This document shows, piece after piece, positions 51,949 through 61,692 of a stretch of 64,000 nucleotides of DNA; position 1 is the stretch's first letter; every line of letters starts with the position of its first letter. Position numbers and translations under genes: made by a program. The notes under the pieces are model-generated. The model saw only the letters and a list, made by a program, of their open reading frames with translations, ran no database searches and was not told the DNA's origin. This DNA is from Paramoeba atlantica (taxonomy: Eukaryota; Discosea): NCBI GenBank assembly GCA_977017575.1, contig CDRNVI010000054.1:558001-622000 (forward strand), written 5' to 3'.

Positions 51949-52845
51949 ATGCTACACTTAACGCTACAAACGATCGTGCGGCTCACATGTTCGGATATTC
52001 AGGAACCGTCGACTAAACGACGTAAAGTCGAAAGCCCAATACCTTCCAACACTCATTCTGCTGAAGAAACTACAAAGACGAGATCGCGTATTGCCAAAGT
52101 GAGCGCTGCGAATTTACCTCAGGAGTATCTACTCGTTCGTCTCCTCGCGGAAGTCAACAACTTGGACGAATCGTGGAGTCTTCACACGCCAGCATGCGAG
52201 TGGGAAGGTGTGGGTTGTAACGAGCGGGAAGAAGTCAGCCACGTGAGATGGACCCAACGAGATTTGTCAGGTACTATGAACTTGATTTATCTCCCACATA
52301 GTTTGTACGATTTTGATGTGTGTCAGAACGCTCTAGAAGGGACAGTACCGCTCACGCGCTTGCCTTCGGAACTGCGATCACTAACTCTGTACGAAAATCG
52401 GTTTGAAGGCGAGTTGGACTTGACTTCCCTTCCGCTCTGTTTCGAAGATTTGACTTTGAATGACAATAGATTCAATGGAACTGTATGTTTGACGAGTCTG
52501 CCGGTCAATATGCAAAATGTGAACCTTAGCGGAAATCGTCTCACCGGCTCACTTGATTTGACTTTGTTTCCGCCTAACATATGTCAAGTATATCTCTCTG
52601 GAAATCAGTTGTCCGGCGAACTCGATCTCCGACAACTTCCTTCGGGGATTCGGCACCTTGATTTGTCGCGCAATATGTTTTCTGGTGATGTGGACTTGAC
52701 GAACCTTCCATTTTCATTGATGGGTTTGGATTTATCAGATAATGTGAACTTGCGTAGCAATATAACAAGATCGCCATTACCTGAAAATGTGCAAGAGTAC
52801 GGTTTGTGCGTATATAACACACAGATAAGGCTCGAGAATCATTGA
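51949..52845 (+). CDS. LRR protein (KRRKVES subfamily)
   Basis: Intact 298-residue protein, over 95% alike by eye to the copy at 44280 outside the middle. TKRRKVES and the cap CEWEGVGC are present. The middle LRR reads LNDNRFNGTVCLTSLPVNM, SGNRLTGSLDLTLFPPN, the type that is first in the copy at 35031, so this gene and 44280 keep alternative repeats. The tail is YNTQIRLENH and differs from the other copies. The stop is TGA. Past the stop, the sequence diverges from units I and II after a few hundred bases. Confidence 0.9.
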   Translation: MLHLTLQTIVRLTCSDIQEPSTKRRKVESPIPSNTHSAEETTKTRSRIAKVSAANLPQEYLLVRLLAEVNNLDESWSLHTPACEWEGVGCNEREEVSHVRWTQRDLSGTMNLIYLPHSLYDFDVCQNALEGTVPLTRLPSELRSLTLYENRFEGELDLTSLPLCFEDLTLNDNRFNGTVCLTSLPVNMQNVNLSGNRLTGSLDLTLFPPNICQVYLSGNQLSGELDLRQLPSGIRHLDLSRNMFSGDVDLTNLPFSLMGLDLSDNVNLRSNITRSPLPENVQEYGLCVYNTQIRLENH

Positions 52846-53529
52846 ATCAAATAAAATGATAAAGAGAATTTAAAGAGAATAAAGAGAATTTAAAGAGAAT
52901 AAAGAGAAAGATGGAGAGAAAATATGTGGGCGGGGGGATTAGGGAGATCTTCAATTGTTCAATAAATTCTATTGTTTTGGAAACTTTTATAAACTTTCTT
53001 ATCTCAAAAAAGTGTACGACGTGACGTACCCCCTTGATTAATTGCTGTCGCTCAACCCCTTTGTAATGTGCGTAACAGAGAACACATCTAAAATGTGTAT
53101 GACAGACTGAACGCAATGTCTGAGAACTGTGATTTAGTATAATTTGTCTTAAAAAAAGTGTTGTTTACATTTGATTTCTTAACTCCTATGGCTTCTTAGC
53201 TCCGCAGTTTCCAGTCCCAAGCCTGGGGCAGGCCTCTCAAAGACCGGGTAGGAGGGGGAAGCGATCATTCGATCGAGTTGTACACCTTGAATTGGATGTC
53301 TCGGTCTTCCCGATGACATTCGAACCGTATAGAGCTGGACTTGGCATGCTGCAGGGCAGTTAGACATGGTGAAGTACCGCAACACTCTCATGTTGCCACT
53401 GGTTAATTGACGCCAGTTGGACCCCCTTGGTTCCCGCTGGTAGGCTGTGACATTGGATGTCACATGCTGGTTAGCTACGGAGAGTTGGACTCCCTTGGTT
53501 GGCGCTGGTACGCTGTGACATTCTGACGA
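52846..53529. repeat. Diverged third copy of the unit start
   Basis: GAATTTAAAGAGAATAAAGA-type repeats, then TTAGCTCCGCAGTTTCCAG and GACATGGTGAAGTACCGC, parallel 35987-36560 with clear divergence. It is an older copy of the region downstream of this LRR subfamily. Confidence 0.7.
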
Positions 53530-53690
53530 GTGAGAGCGCCATCGTCCCATTAATTGCCTCTCTGAAATAGGAACGCCACGGACTCGAAGCTCAGTGACCT
53601 TCCCATGCCGCAATGAATGCATAGTCCATGTTCGAGTGTTATTCCGATTAAAGTGATGAGCTGCATCATTTATAAATTTATTAGTCAAAC
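53530..53690 (-). pseudogene. Tyrosine-recombinase fossil (copy 3, clearest)
   Basis: The minus strand from 53688 has RTWTMHSLRHGKVTELRV, RGVPISERQLMGRWRSHS, with the H-x-x-R signature of tyrosine recombinases. The open frame continues to 53179 through minisatellite-derived sequence with no family resemblance. Family could be Crypton or a YR retroelement. A broken remnant. Confidence 0.65.
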
Positions 53691-55311
53691 GTTGATCCTA
53701 CTTCGGGAACAATAAGGAATACGAATTGCCCTTCGCGAGGGCCATCCATATACTGTATGCCCCCCTTAGTTATCCTTCACCTTGTTCCCTTATTTTTTTC
53801 AAATAAAATCTGAAAATGAAACTTGCATTTTTTCTTTTTGTGTTTTAAGTGAATGATCGTGCGTGTGGTCACGAAAGGTGTTGTTGTCACGAAATTGGAG
53901 AACAGGAGTCGGAGCTCGCTGATTTAATCATTCCGTTCTTTGTGCGCTTCGTCCCCTTCACTATCATCTTCGCCATCCCCTTCACCTTCCCCTTCATTAT
54001 CATCATGGCCATCCCATGAATAAGTTTTCCGCAGCAACGTTCTGGTGAAAACAGCTGCGCAATTCACGTGATAAACAATCTGTACCGCACCTTATTCGAG
54101 GGGCTGCGGGTTAGAATTGTGAAACACCGCGAAACAGCGGTTTGTTTGTCTTTTATAGCCGGTTGAAGGTCTAAATTTCAATATTCAAGTTCATTTTTTT
54201 TTGTATTTGGTGGTGCGGTTTGTGCCCTGTATACAACGTATACGTAAGCGTCATACGTAAGCATATCCTGTATGCTGAGGAATAGCAGGCATGAGATTGG
54301 TAACCTCGACAAAGGTTATCTATAAATTGATTGTAAATTTATTGATTCATATTACAAAAAAAAGATTCATATACCTTTTATTAGTTTTCATTCACCTTTT
54401 ATTGATGCACGGAATAGCACATCAACAGGTTACGCGAGTCTTTTCTGAGCGATGTCTTTTCCGATGTGACATGTATCGTAAATGTCACGACCATTCTGGT
54501 TTTTTGTGATCTTTTCGACCCCTTACTTAGGATATTTGTGATCGTTTGTTTGATATCTATGAAGTCCTTATGACTCATTGCGCGGGATCTTTGTCATCGG
54601 ATGTGTATATTACCTGATTGGTTTGTTTGTTTGTTATCTTTGTGATCGGTTCACTTGAAATCTTAATGACCCATTATTTGTTATCTCGTTTGGGATCTTT
54701 GTGACCCACCGTTTGTGGCCTTCGTGATCTTTGTGATCAGTGCTAACAAATTTTTGAAATCTGTAAAAAAAAGGAAAGAAAAAAAGAGCTTATTAAACGT
54801 GCGGGTACAGCACGTATTTGCACACCCTGGTTCCGTATCCCAGCCTTCTTGACGCACGTCGAAAGATGTTCGCAAGATGTTAACTCTCGTTTACAATGCA
54901 GTAGATCTGTTTTTCTACCGAGGCGAGGTGGACCAACAACTACCCAACCAACACGGAGAAAAATACCTCAGCTAAGCTGCTTACCACATTCCCGTATTCA
55001 TAAATGATGTGTATCATTTATGCATGTAGGGTGTTGTTGCAAGGGAACGGACAACGTAGGTTCGGTCACGTCACGTGGTCCCGTATTAGGGTCCTGCGAC
55101 GCATACGGTCTTGTTGCTTGTGAGGCCATTAAGATACAGTAAAAGGTAAGAAAAATAAAGCAGCAAGGTATAGAAACTATACAAAAAATATACGTCTCAG
55201 ATGAGTGTGTAACACAAAATTATCCCGCTGCAGGGTTTCATTTTCCTGCTATTGGCCACAAAAAAGGAGCTTGTTTCCCCTTGTTTTTCGTTTGTACACT
55301 AAAACCTGCAC
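53691..55311. other. No gene recognised
   Basis: Bases 53940-54015 carry CATCCCCTTCAC-type repeats. Bases 54540-54740 carry degenerate ATCTTTGTGATC repeats. A GAGGGGCTGCGGG phrase near 54098 recalls the hairpin at 6.15 kb. Nothing coding is recognised. Confidence 0.5.
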
Positions 55312-55971
55312 ATGAACCTCTTGCCGAACTGGTGGGCCGCATCGGAGTCTTCCCCCTCTCCCCAGCGTGCCGAGTTCGGAGGCAAACTCTCCGGGACGGG
55401 TCTGCCCGAGGAATACCTTATGGAGCGCGTGGTACGCAACCTCTCCCCGGGCCATCCCACATGGCGCCCCTCCGTTGCGCTCTGTTCCTGGGAGGGGATC
55501 AAGTGTGATGGGGCGCAAAAAGTGACCTGGATCCGGTGGGATTGGCGACAGTTAAGAGGCACGCTCTCGTGGGCGTTGCCCCCCGGTTTGGTGTATTTCG
55601 GCGTGCAATCCAATGAAATACACGGAGAAGTTGAATTTTCACAGCTTTCCCTACATTTGCAACATTTTTATTTGAGCGAAAATGGTTTTACCGGAAAGGT
55701 GGACCTCGCGGGTATGCCTCGAAGTTTAGATTGTATCGCATTGGACTGCAATTTGTTGAGCGGGGAAGTGGAGTTTCACGCCCTGCCACCAAATTTGCGG
55801 ATGCTCATGCTGCAGAAAAATCCGGATCTTACTGGCATATTAGAAGAAAATGTGATGCCAAGGAAAGCAGAGTACAATTTTGCACGAACACAGATAGTAG
55901 GTTGGAATGGAATGGTGCAGCGACTGATACAAAAGGGACAGGGTGCGCAAATACTGTATCAGTACAAATAG
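55312..55971 (+). CDS. LRR protein
   Basis: Predicted 219 residues from the ATG at 55312 (MNLLPNWWAASESSPSPQRA). The cap is GTGLPEEYLMERVVRNL with CSWEGIKC. LRRs include SENGFTGKVDLAGMPR and DCNLLSGEVEFHALPP, and the cap repeat QKNPDLTGILEENVMP. The tail contains FARTQIVGW and then about 20 extra residues before TAG. It is GC-richer at the 5' end, like the gene at the left edge. No KRRK patch. No damage seen. Confidence 0.85.
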   Translation: MNLLPNWWAASESSPSPQRAEFGGKLSGTGLPEEYLMERVVRNLSPGHPTWRPSVALCSWEGIKCDGAQKVTWIRWDWRQLRGTLSWALPPGLVYFGVQSNEIHGEVEFSQLSLHLQHFYLSENGFTGKVDLAGMPRSLDCIALDCNLLSGEVEFHALPPNLRMLMLQKNPDLTGILEENVMPRKAEYNFARTQIVGWNGMVQRLIQKGQGAQILYQYK

Positions 55972-56389
55972 GATTCTTTGCTAGTACATATGATCGGCAC
56001 ACAATATGATATTACATATTCTCGTCTCGCTTTATAAAATCGCCTTTCGGGATACCTTTATTCCATACTCCTTGAACAAAGTGACGCTGACTTGAGGACT
56101 GTACCGGCGAGTCAGAAGATCAGTTACCATGCCGATGAGCTGGGCTTCTACTTTACATGGACGGACGAATATAAGATAAGCGTATCATAAGTGCATGATG
56201 ATTTATCCTCAATATTATGTTATATGTCTCTAAATGTAACTCGGAGTTATTCGAACTATTTTCAGTACTGTATTTTCAGCATTCATTCACAACTACTTTT
56301 GCCTGCACACCACTACTGGACTAATTTACACTAACCACAAACTAATCTACACTTATCTCAATACCCTTCTATTTCTCAATTCGGTCCGT
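55972..56389. other. No gene recognised
   Basis: Intergenic between two LRR genes on the same strand; no repeat shared with the rest was noticed. Confidence 0.5.
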
Positions 56390-57097
56390 ATGTCAGATTC
56401 CCTACACGAAGCAAAGAGCTCGGAAGAATTCGCGTGCCGTCTTGGACGCGTCAACCCCCGCTTTCCCCCCGAATATCTTCTTGCACAATTTCTGGAACCC
56501 TTATATCTCATCCCTATGGGATGGGAATTCAACACCACCTCGACAGCAGCATGTCAATGGTATGGAGTGCAATGCGACGCGGATCAGCGCGTCACCAACA
56601 TTGATTGGTCTCATATCGGGATGAAAAACAAAGTGAAGGATGAGACTTTACGATGGGAACGATTGCCCCCAACCCTCTTATCCCTGAGTTTGTACAGAAA
56701 CGATGAACTAAGCGGCTCTCTCCCATTAGAATGTCTTCCTCAACAAATGGTCGGTCTTCACCTGACTACTAATCAATTTTCCGGGACATTGGACTTGAGT
56801 TGCGTACCACACACGATGCAACACATGGGACTTGCTCTAAACCGTTTCAAACAGGCCCTACACTTTGACGCTCTCCCACAGGGTCTTAAGACGCTCTCCT
56901 TGAAGTACAATTTCTATCTACGCGGGACGTATGACCTCACAACGCTTCCGAGCGGTCTTGTGTTGGATCAGACCTTTTTCACAGACAGCACTCTTCTGGC
57001 TGATCAAGCGCAGGGTGGACCAAGCGTGCTCTCATGCACGAGTCCTCTCATTCCAGAGTGTGTCTTCGTTCACATGGATGAGTGCCGAATTGTTTGA
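56390..57097 (+). CDS. LRR protein, divergent C-terminus
   Basis: Predicted 235 residues from the ATG at 56390 (MSDSLHEAKSSEEFACRLG). The cap is RFPPEYLLAQFLEPL with CQWYGVQC. LRRs include TTNQFSGTLDLSCVPH and LNRFKQALHFDALPQ, and a cap repeat NFYLRGTYDL. The last 50 residues (FTDSTLLADQAQGG onward) do not resemble the C-caps of the other genes. Stop TGA. This could be the natural end or a frame altered near the C-terminus. Confidence 0.82.
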   Translation: MSDSLHEAKSSEEFACRLGRVNPRFPPEYLLAQFLEPLYLIPMGWEFNTTSTAACQWYGVQCDADQRVTNIDWSHIGMKNKVKDETLRWERLPPTLLSLSLYRNDELSGSLPLECLPQQMVGLHLTTNQFSGTLDLSCVPHTMQHMGLALNRFKQALHFDALPQGLKTLSLKYNFYLRGTYDLTTLPSGLVLDQTFFTDSTLLADQAQGGPSVLSCTSPLIPECVFVHMDECRIV

Positions 57098-57264
57098 CCG
57101 GTTGGCTTATGACCCCCAAACGGGCAACACTGGGTCACGTGGGATATGTTTTTGTTGAAAACTTACAAACGTGTTTTGTACAAAATTGTCATAGATGAAG
57201 AATATCACCAAACACCATAACAAACTGCTATAACAATTACTAAGAATTGTTAATAATACTGATA

Positions 57265-57475
57265 AGAGTATCGGTAGGTGATGTACTATCAGTGTCAGGG
57301 AAGACCGCGTGGAGGTCCTGACCATACTTCCCCATGCTGAGTGTGTGTCAAGTATGGGATGAAATTAGTACAGAAACGTAGGTAAGTATCGGTAGGTCGG
57401 TGTCTGTACCATCAGTGGGATAGCAGTGCCTGGGAAGACCACGTGGAGGTCCATAAAGATTCATTTAAGGATCAT
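57265..57475. repeat. Hairpin repeat GGGAAGACCGCG, two copies
   Basis: Two copies of a unit near 57260-57345 and 57385-57460 share GTACCATCAGTG-like and GGGAAGACCGCGTGGAGGTC phrases. In the first copy GGGAAG pairs with CTTCCC and GACC with GGTC. Related units are at 59.65-59.85 kb. Confidence 0.6.
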
Positions 57476-57956
57476 TAAAGAAGTTTCGAACCATTCCTTG
57501 AAGGGGCTCATCGGATAGATGCTGTTTTTTGTTCTCAATGTAGAGCATGTGCCCAAATTCTCGTTCCATATGTGTTTCGGAGTAGATCCGATTGGTTGTT
57601 TGTCGGAAGACTCGAATGTGTTTATATTTTTGAGAACCAGTGCTTTTCCAATAATCTTCCACAACTTGACGTTGCATAATCGTCCAACATGAGATCGAAT
57701 TCCGCTTCAAGAATCTCTCGTGTTCCATTATTTGCAAAAGTCGTCGCACCCTACTCTTTATCCCGAAGTATACTAACATTGCTTCAACGACAATACGCTT
57801 CATCTGATTGATAGCTTTGTCCGTAGAAAATTCCGTGTACAAAAATCCGAGTATAGCTGCTAGTGATAACACATCCGAAGATACTGTGCAAGATTTGAGC
57901 TGCCTCCCGTGGCAGTATACCACTGTTCGAAAAGTGTAAAGAAACCATTCACGCAT
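57465..57956 (-). CDS. Unrecognised ORF, 163 residues
   Basis: Open minus-strand frame starting MREWFLYTFRTVVYCHGRQL and ending GMVRNFFNDP. It has a mixed hydrophobic/basic composition, with no membrane segment of full length and no motif that I can assign. An in-frame stop lies shortly upstream of the ATG. The last few codons overlap the hairpin repeat at 57.3-57.5 kb. It could be part of an unknown mobile element or a chance frame. Confidence 0.3.
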   Translation of the reverse strand: MREWFLYTFRTVVYCHGRQLKSCTVSSDVLSLAAILGFLYTEFSTDKAINQMKRIVVEAMLVYFGIKSRVRRLLQIMEHERFLKRNSISCWTIMQRQVVEDYWKSTGSQKYKHIRVFRQTTNRIYSETHMEREFGHMLYIENKKQHLSDEPLQGMVRNFFNDP

Positions 57957-58827
57957 TGAAGATCAGTCGTGTCGGATGTTTCACACAAATTGCCGAGTAC
58001 ACGGAGTGGAATAAGTAAATGAAATATTTTCATCATATTCTCCTGGTCTCACATTGTTAACGAAGTTGCTATTTCCGAGGAGTTGCTTGCTTTGAGCGCA
58101 GCTCGAATCTGCTCATACCCTGACTGCCAGCGCTTCTCATTCTTTTTAGGAAGAGTATTTCCCGTGCTTCCTTTGTATCAGTCGCTAAGCGCAAGACATG
58201 TAATCCACTCAGGTATTAATGAGGTCCTTTGTGAACACGGACGCTGCGTCTCGCAAATTATATCATTGCACAGTTGTACAACATGTGGCCAACACGGTAA
58301 AATAAATACATGATATTGAATATCATGCATTGTGCGAGAGCCAGGCAGGTGGATTTTTGTAGAATAACACATCGAATTGCAGAGAAGAGGTGCACGGTGA
58401 ATCGGACACTGCGTCTGCGAGAGCGAGTAAAATTAACTACCGCTTATTATACTAAGTAGTATAAGCATTATAAGTATAAAGATAGTAATGGGATTATGAT
58501 GAGATTGCACGTAGCTAGTATCGGAGCCTTTTTAAGGATCCCAGTTTAATGCGCAAACGATCAAGTGTCAATTGTCCAACTTCAAAATGCTTTTCAGAAT
58601 CATCAATTTGATTCTGGCGATCTGCTCTTGCTCGTCTCCATTGCTTCAATAATTCCTAAGGAAATTTCAATTCTTCATTTAGATAAAAGGGCATCTGCAA
58701 GGCTTCCTTAAGTCGCTTTTCCAATATGTTCCTCCAGGGTATGTACTTGTACATACCCTGGAGTTTACTCGTAGTGAATCACTGCGGTTCACTACGGGTA
58801 AACTCACTAACCCGGGGCGCAGTTTAA
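57957..58827. other. No gene recognised
   Basis: Intergenic. A small hairpin (GTATGTACTTGTACATAC) is at 58740-58757, and inverted GAGTTTACTCGTAGTGAA / TTCACTACGGGTAAACTC phrases at about 58763-58806. Confidence 0.45.
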
Positions 58828-58955
58828 TATCTAAATGCGCTTTAATATCCAAATGCGCTTTAATATCCAAATAAACACTTTAATATCCAAATAGGCACTT
58901 TAATATCCAAATAGACACTTTAATATCCAAATAGCACTTTAATATCCAAATAGGT
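58828..58955. repeat. Tandem repeat CACTTTAATATCCAAATAG
   Basis: Seven units of 18-21 bp with the core CTTTAATATCCAAAT and variable three- to five-base ends. Two or three more units lie at 59484-59540, after about 530 bp of unrelated sequence. Confidence 0.85.
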
Positions 58956-59483
58956 TTTTTCACTTGTCCAAAACAAGGTTTTCAGTCAAATAAGTTCTGA
59001 GTCACATCATGGAAACTGTCGCACCCGAATGCTTGAAGGGCCATTCGGAAGCAGTTTCAACGCGGCGCAAAGTCGGGAAATAGAACCGGGCCTCTAGATT
59101 CCTTTTTTACGATGCAGTCGACATCAACGCGTCAAGAAAGCAACACGCAAGCCATTGAAGAACTGTAATTTCAAGTAGTGATCAAGTGGAAAGATGAAAT
59201 TGACGTTTAAGATCCAAGAAGCAAGTGAAAAGTTGTTGAAAGGAAAAGTTGAAACATAAAGTTAAAAGACAACGTGAAAGACCCTCATTGTCTTGCTATC
59301 CCCTTACCAGGCGGCACTCGACGCCTTGCGCCCCGAGCACGTCTACCCGACCGTAGCTACCAGGACGGGCTTTCAAACCCGTTCCATCGTGCAGGCTATG
59401 TCTCAAGCCTCCTTTGCGTAGGCAACTCGCAATTTAGCGTCTGCACTGGATCCTGGTTCAGCCTATTTGGATATTAAGATGCT
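58956..59483. other. Unassigned body between tandem repeats
   Basis: No recognised gene. One frame at about 59300-59475 reads YQAALDALRPEHVYPTVATR and LDPGSAYLDI with one stop between. It looks once-coding but matches nothing I know. It is bracketed by the TTTAATATCC repeats, so the whole could be a mobile unit. Confidence 0.35.
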
Positions 59484-59546
59484 TGCACTTTAATATCCAA
59501 ATAGAAACTTTTGCACTTTAATATCCATATAGCACTTTAATCATAG

Positions 59547-59650
59547 CCAAAAGGGTAAGTCGGGTAATTACCCACCTAGCGGGTAAGTGCGGGTAATTAC
59601 CCGGGTAAGTGTACCCACTTACCCGCACTCACCCACACTTACCCGCTGGG
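59547..59650. repeat. GGGTAAGT/ACTTACCC palindromic repeats
   Basis: Alternating GGGTAAGTGCGGGTAATTAC and its complement ACTTACCCGCACTCACCC form a large inverted array that can fold into a hairpin. Confidence 0.75.
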
Positions 59651-59850
59651 ATACACAGAGTACCATGAGTGAGGTGGCAGTGTCTGTCAGGGATGACCGT
59701 GAGTAGGTACCGACCTTGCTTCCCCATGTTGAGGGTGTCAAAGGGTTTCGTAGAACTAGCTGCTCGGCGTCTGTACCATTAGTGAGATGGTAGTGCCAGG
59801 GAAGACCGCGAGGAGGTCCCGACCTTGCTTCCCTGGTTCAGGGTGTCAAA
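59651..59850. repeat. Hairpin repeat GGGAAGACCGCG, two further copies
   Basis: Two units (about 59652-59745 and 59765-59855) share TACCATTAGTGAGATGGTAG, GGGAAGACCGCGAGGAGGTC and CTTGCTTCCC. They are closer to each other than to the pair at 57.3 kb. Confidence 0.65.
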
Positions 59851-60144
59851 AAGTTTCGGGGGAAGCTGCCTTCATAGAAAGAGCGTAACGGACCCTCCGT
59901 AAGGGAAGATGCCTCAGGGGAGATTTGTCTTTCCGGGGAAGGTTGTGTCTTTGACTGCATAGGGAAAAGTAGAGTCGTGAAAGTGAGGTAACTGTAGTGT
60001 ACTTTAATTTAGAAACATAATTTTCAGGCTACATCCCAATTTAGAACGTGTAGAATTCTACATAGACTGCCAATTATGTTTATCGTTTGAGTAGTTTTCC
60101 TACTTTTCTCGCCAGTGTATATACGCAGCGATTACTTATAAAAA
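59851..60144. other. No gene recognised
   Basis: Intergenic stretch with no shared repeat or protein similarity seen. Confidence 0.4.
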
Positions 60145-61028
60145 TCTTCGTTAAACGCGGTGGTTGTTTTCAACTTAGAAGTCACTCATGCTGCGCGCTT
60201 CGCGTTGAAAACTACCTCCGCGTTTAACGAAGAGCCTAAAAAAGAAAAATTGGTTACGAAAGCCGAAGAGACCGGAAGGATTTGAGCCAAAAATTGGCGA
60301 TTTTTAGGTAAAAATGGGGGCATTTTTGCGTAGTTTTGCTCGGAGAGCGCTAAATCCGACATTTACGTGTGGGAAATCACTCGTAGGCAAGAATTCAAGG
60401 CTGCAGAACGTAATGGGTAGAGAATCCGACTCCAATCACACCATTCTTCCGTCACAGAAAGACCTCTCTGAGTCCGAAAATTACTTTTTCGCGTTTTCTG
60501 GCCAAAAATGGGTCATTTTGTGAGGCGTACCACGGCTCCAAAAAGGCGTACCTTGCGAAAACAACGTCGTTGAAAGATAGTATAGGTCCCAAACTATTAA
60601 AATACAATAGGGGAAACAATTTTGAAAAAATATTTTTTTTACCATTTTTTTCGCCAAGTTGAATTTTTTTTCAAAAAATTTTTTCCGAAAAAATACGAAC
60701 TTGGCAGACCCGTCCTGCGCATACGAGGGGGGTCACCCCCGGGTAGGGGGGTGGAAAATGCGCGCCAAGACCCCGGCTACCCCTTCTGCGGTTTTTTTCG
60801 AAAAATAATTTTTTCAAAAAAAATTCCGTGCGGTATGCCCCCCCCCCCTAGACCCCCCCCTAGACCCCCCATTTTTTTAATTTTTTTGTTCAGTTTTGGA
60901 CCACCGGAGCCCCATTTTATATTTTTTTCCTTTATTATATTACTGTGTTCCTCTTTGTATTTTCACTGTTTTTGTTCACTTTTTTTTCAATAATCGAGGG
61001 TAGAGCGGTAGTTATACAACCACCGCAA
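60145..61028. mobile_element. Foldback/rolling-circle-like element (simple copy)
   Basis: It has the same order as 38728-39597 without the captured ORF. The left hairpin is TCTTCGTTAAACGCGG with CCGCGTTTAACGAAGAGCC. The body contains GGGAAATCACTCGTAGGCAA and TGGACCACCGGAGCCCC. The right hairpin is GCGGTAGTT-ATAC-AACCACCGC. It is 884 bp, non-coding. Confidence 0.78.
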
Positions 61029-61692
61029 TCTTTATATTATAGGTGCACAATGAGCTCTTGTGCTTCTATCAAACATACGTACGTATCAAATGTACGTACC
61101 TATCAAATATACGTACGTAATATAAAAAATATCGTAGATACATCGTATTTGTTTCGTACATAATATAAATCGAATGTCAGAATACAAAATGCAAATATTT
61201 TTTGCAATGGGAAAAAACAAAGCGAATGATAAGGAAAGACGGAAAAAAAACCACGTAAAATGAGAAAACAAAATTTTGAATATTTCACTTACATTATTCG
61301 GCCATAAAATAATCTTTTCAAAACATTCCCAAAAATGATTCCTGAATGCAATACAGGACTACTTCTATAGAAGTTCTACTTAGAAGTTCTACTTCTGTAG
61401 AACTACTCTTCCCCACTGAGGTCGCCATTCGATATTTCATCGTCATCGTCTGTCTCATCCTCACCCGCCACTTCATTCACATGCTCGGTTAAGTAGCCAA
61501 GCTTCTCGCTGTTGCCACGGATAAATATTTGATTAGCGATCACATGAGGTGTAATTGAAGGTTGTCGTGAATTGAACATGTACGACAATATCGATAACCA
61601 TGGATCACATTAGGTGACCAGCGGCGGCGTCCATAAGTAATGTCTTGCAGCAGTAAAAACATTCGGGAAATAGTGACGACTCACACCACCAC
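61029..61692. other. No clear gene; possible acidic ORF
   Basis: Bases 61075-61125 hold TACGTAC-type repeats. A 61-residue minus-strand frame (61403-61588) ends in an acidic run EDETDDDDEISNGDLSGEE. It is in another frame from the HTH ORF upstream of it and I cannot call it a gene. Confidence 0.35.

Larger units (their letters stand above)
45177..52845. repeat. Segmental duplication, unit II
   Basis: Tandem copy of 35987-45176 in the same orientation, ending in its own LRR gene. It represents the state without the foldback insertion. The two units keep the same internal stop in RT family D and the same frameshift, so these breaks predate the duplication. Confidence 0.93.

Noticed and set aside
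53179-53529. Extension of the recombinase frame
   Set aside because: The frame is open but runs through minisatellite-derived sequence with no resemblance to recombinases.
2-57097. Plant-type LRR receptor kinases
   Set aside because: The cap motif is similar, but no kinase domain or transmembrane helix follows the LRRs, and the proteins end within about 40 residues of the last repeat.
59274-59477. 67-residue + strand ORF
   Set aside because: No start context or known motif; another frame of the same stretch looks more protein-like but is interrupted.
59547-59650. Telomere repeat
   Set aside because: The GGGTAA units are in both orientations, mixed with GGGTAAGTGC, short, and internal; not a telomeric array.
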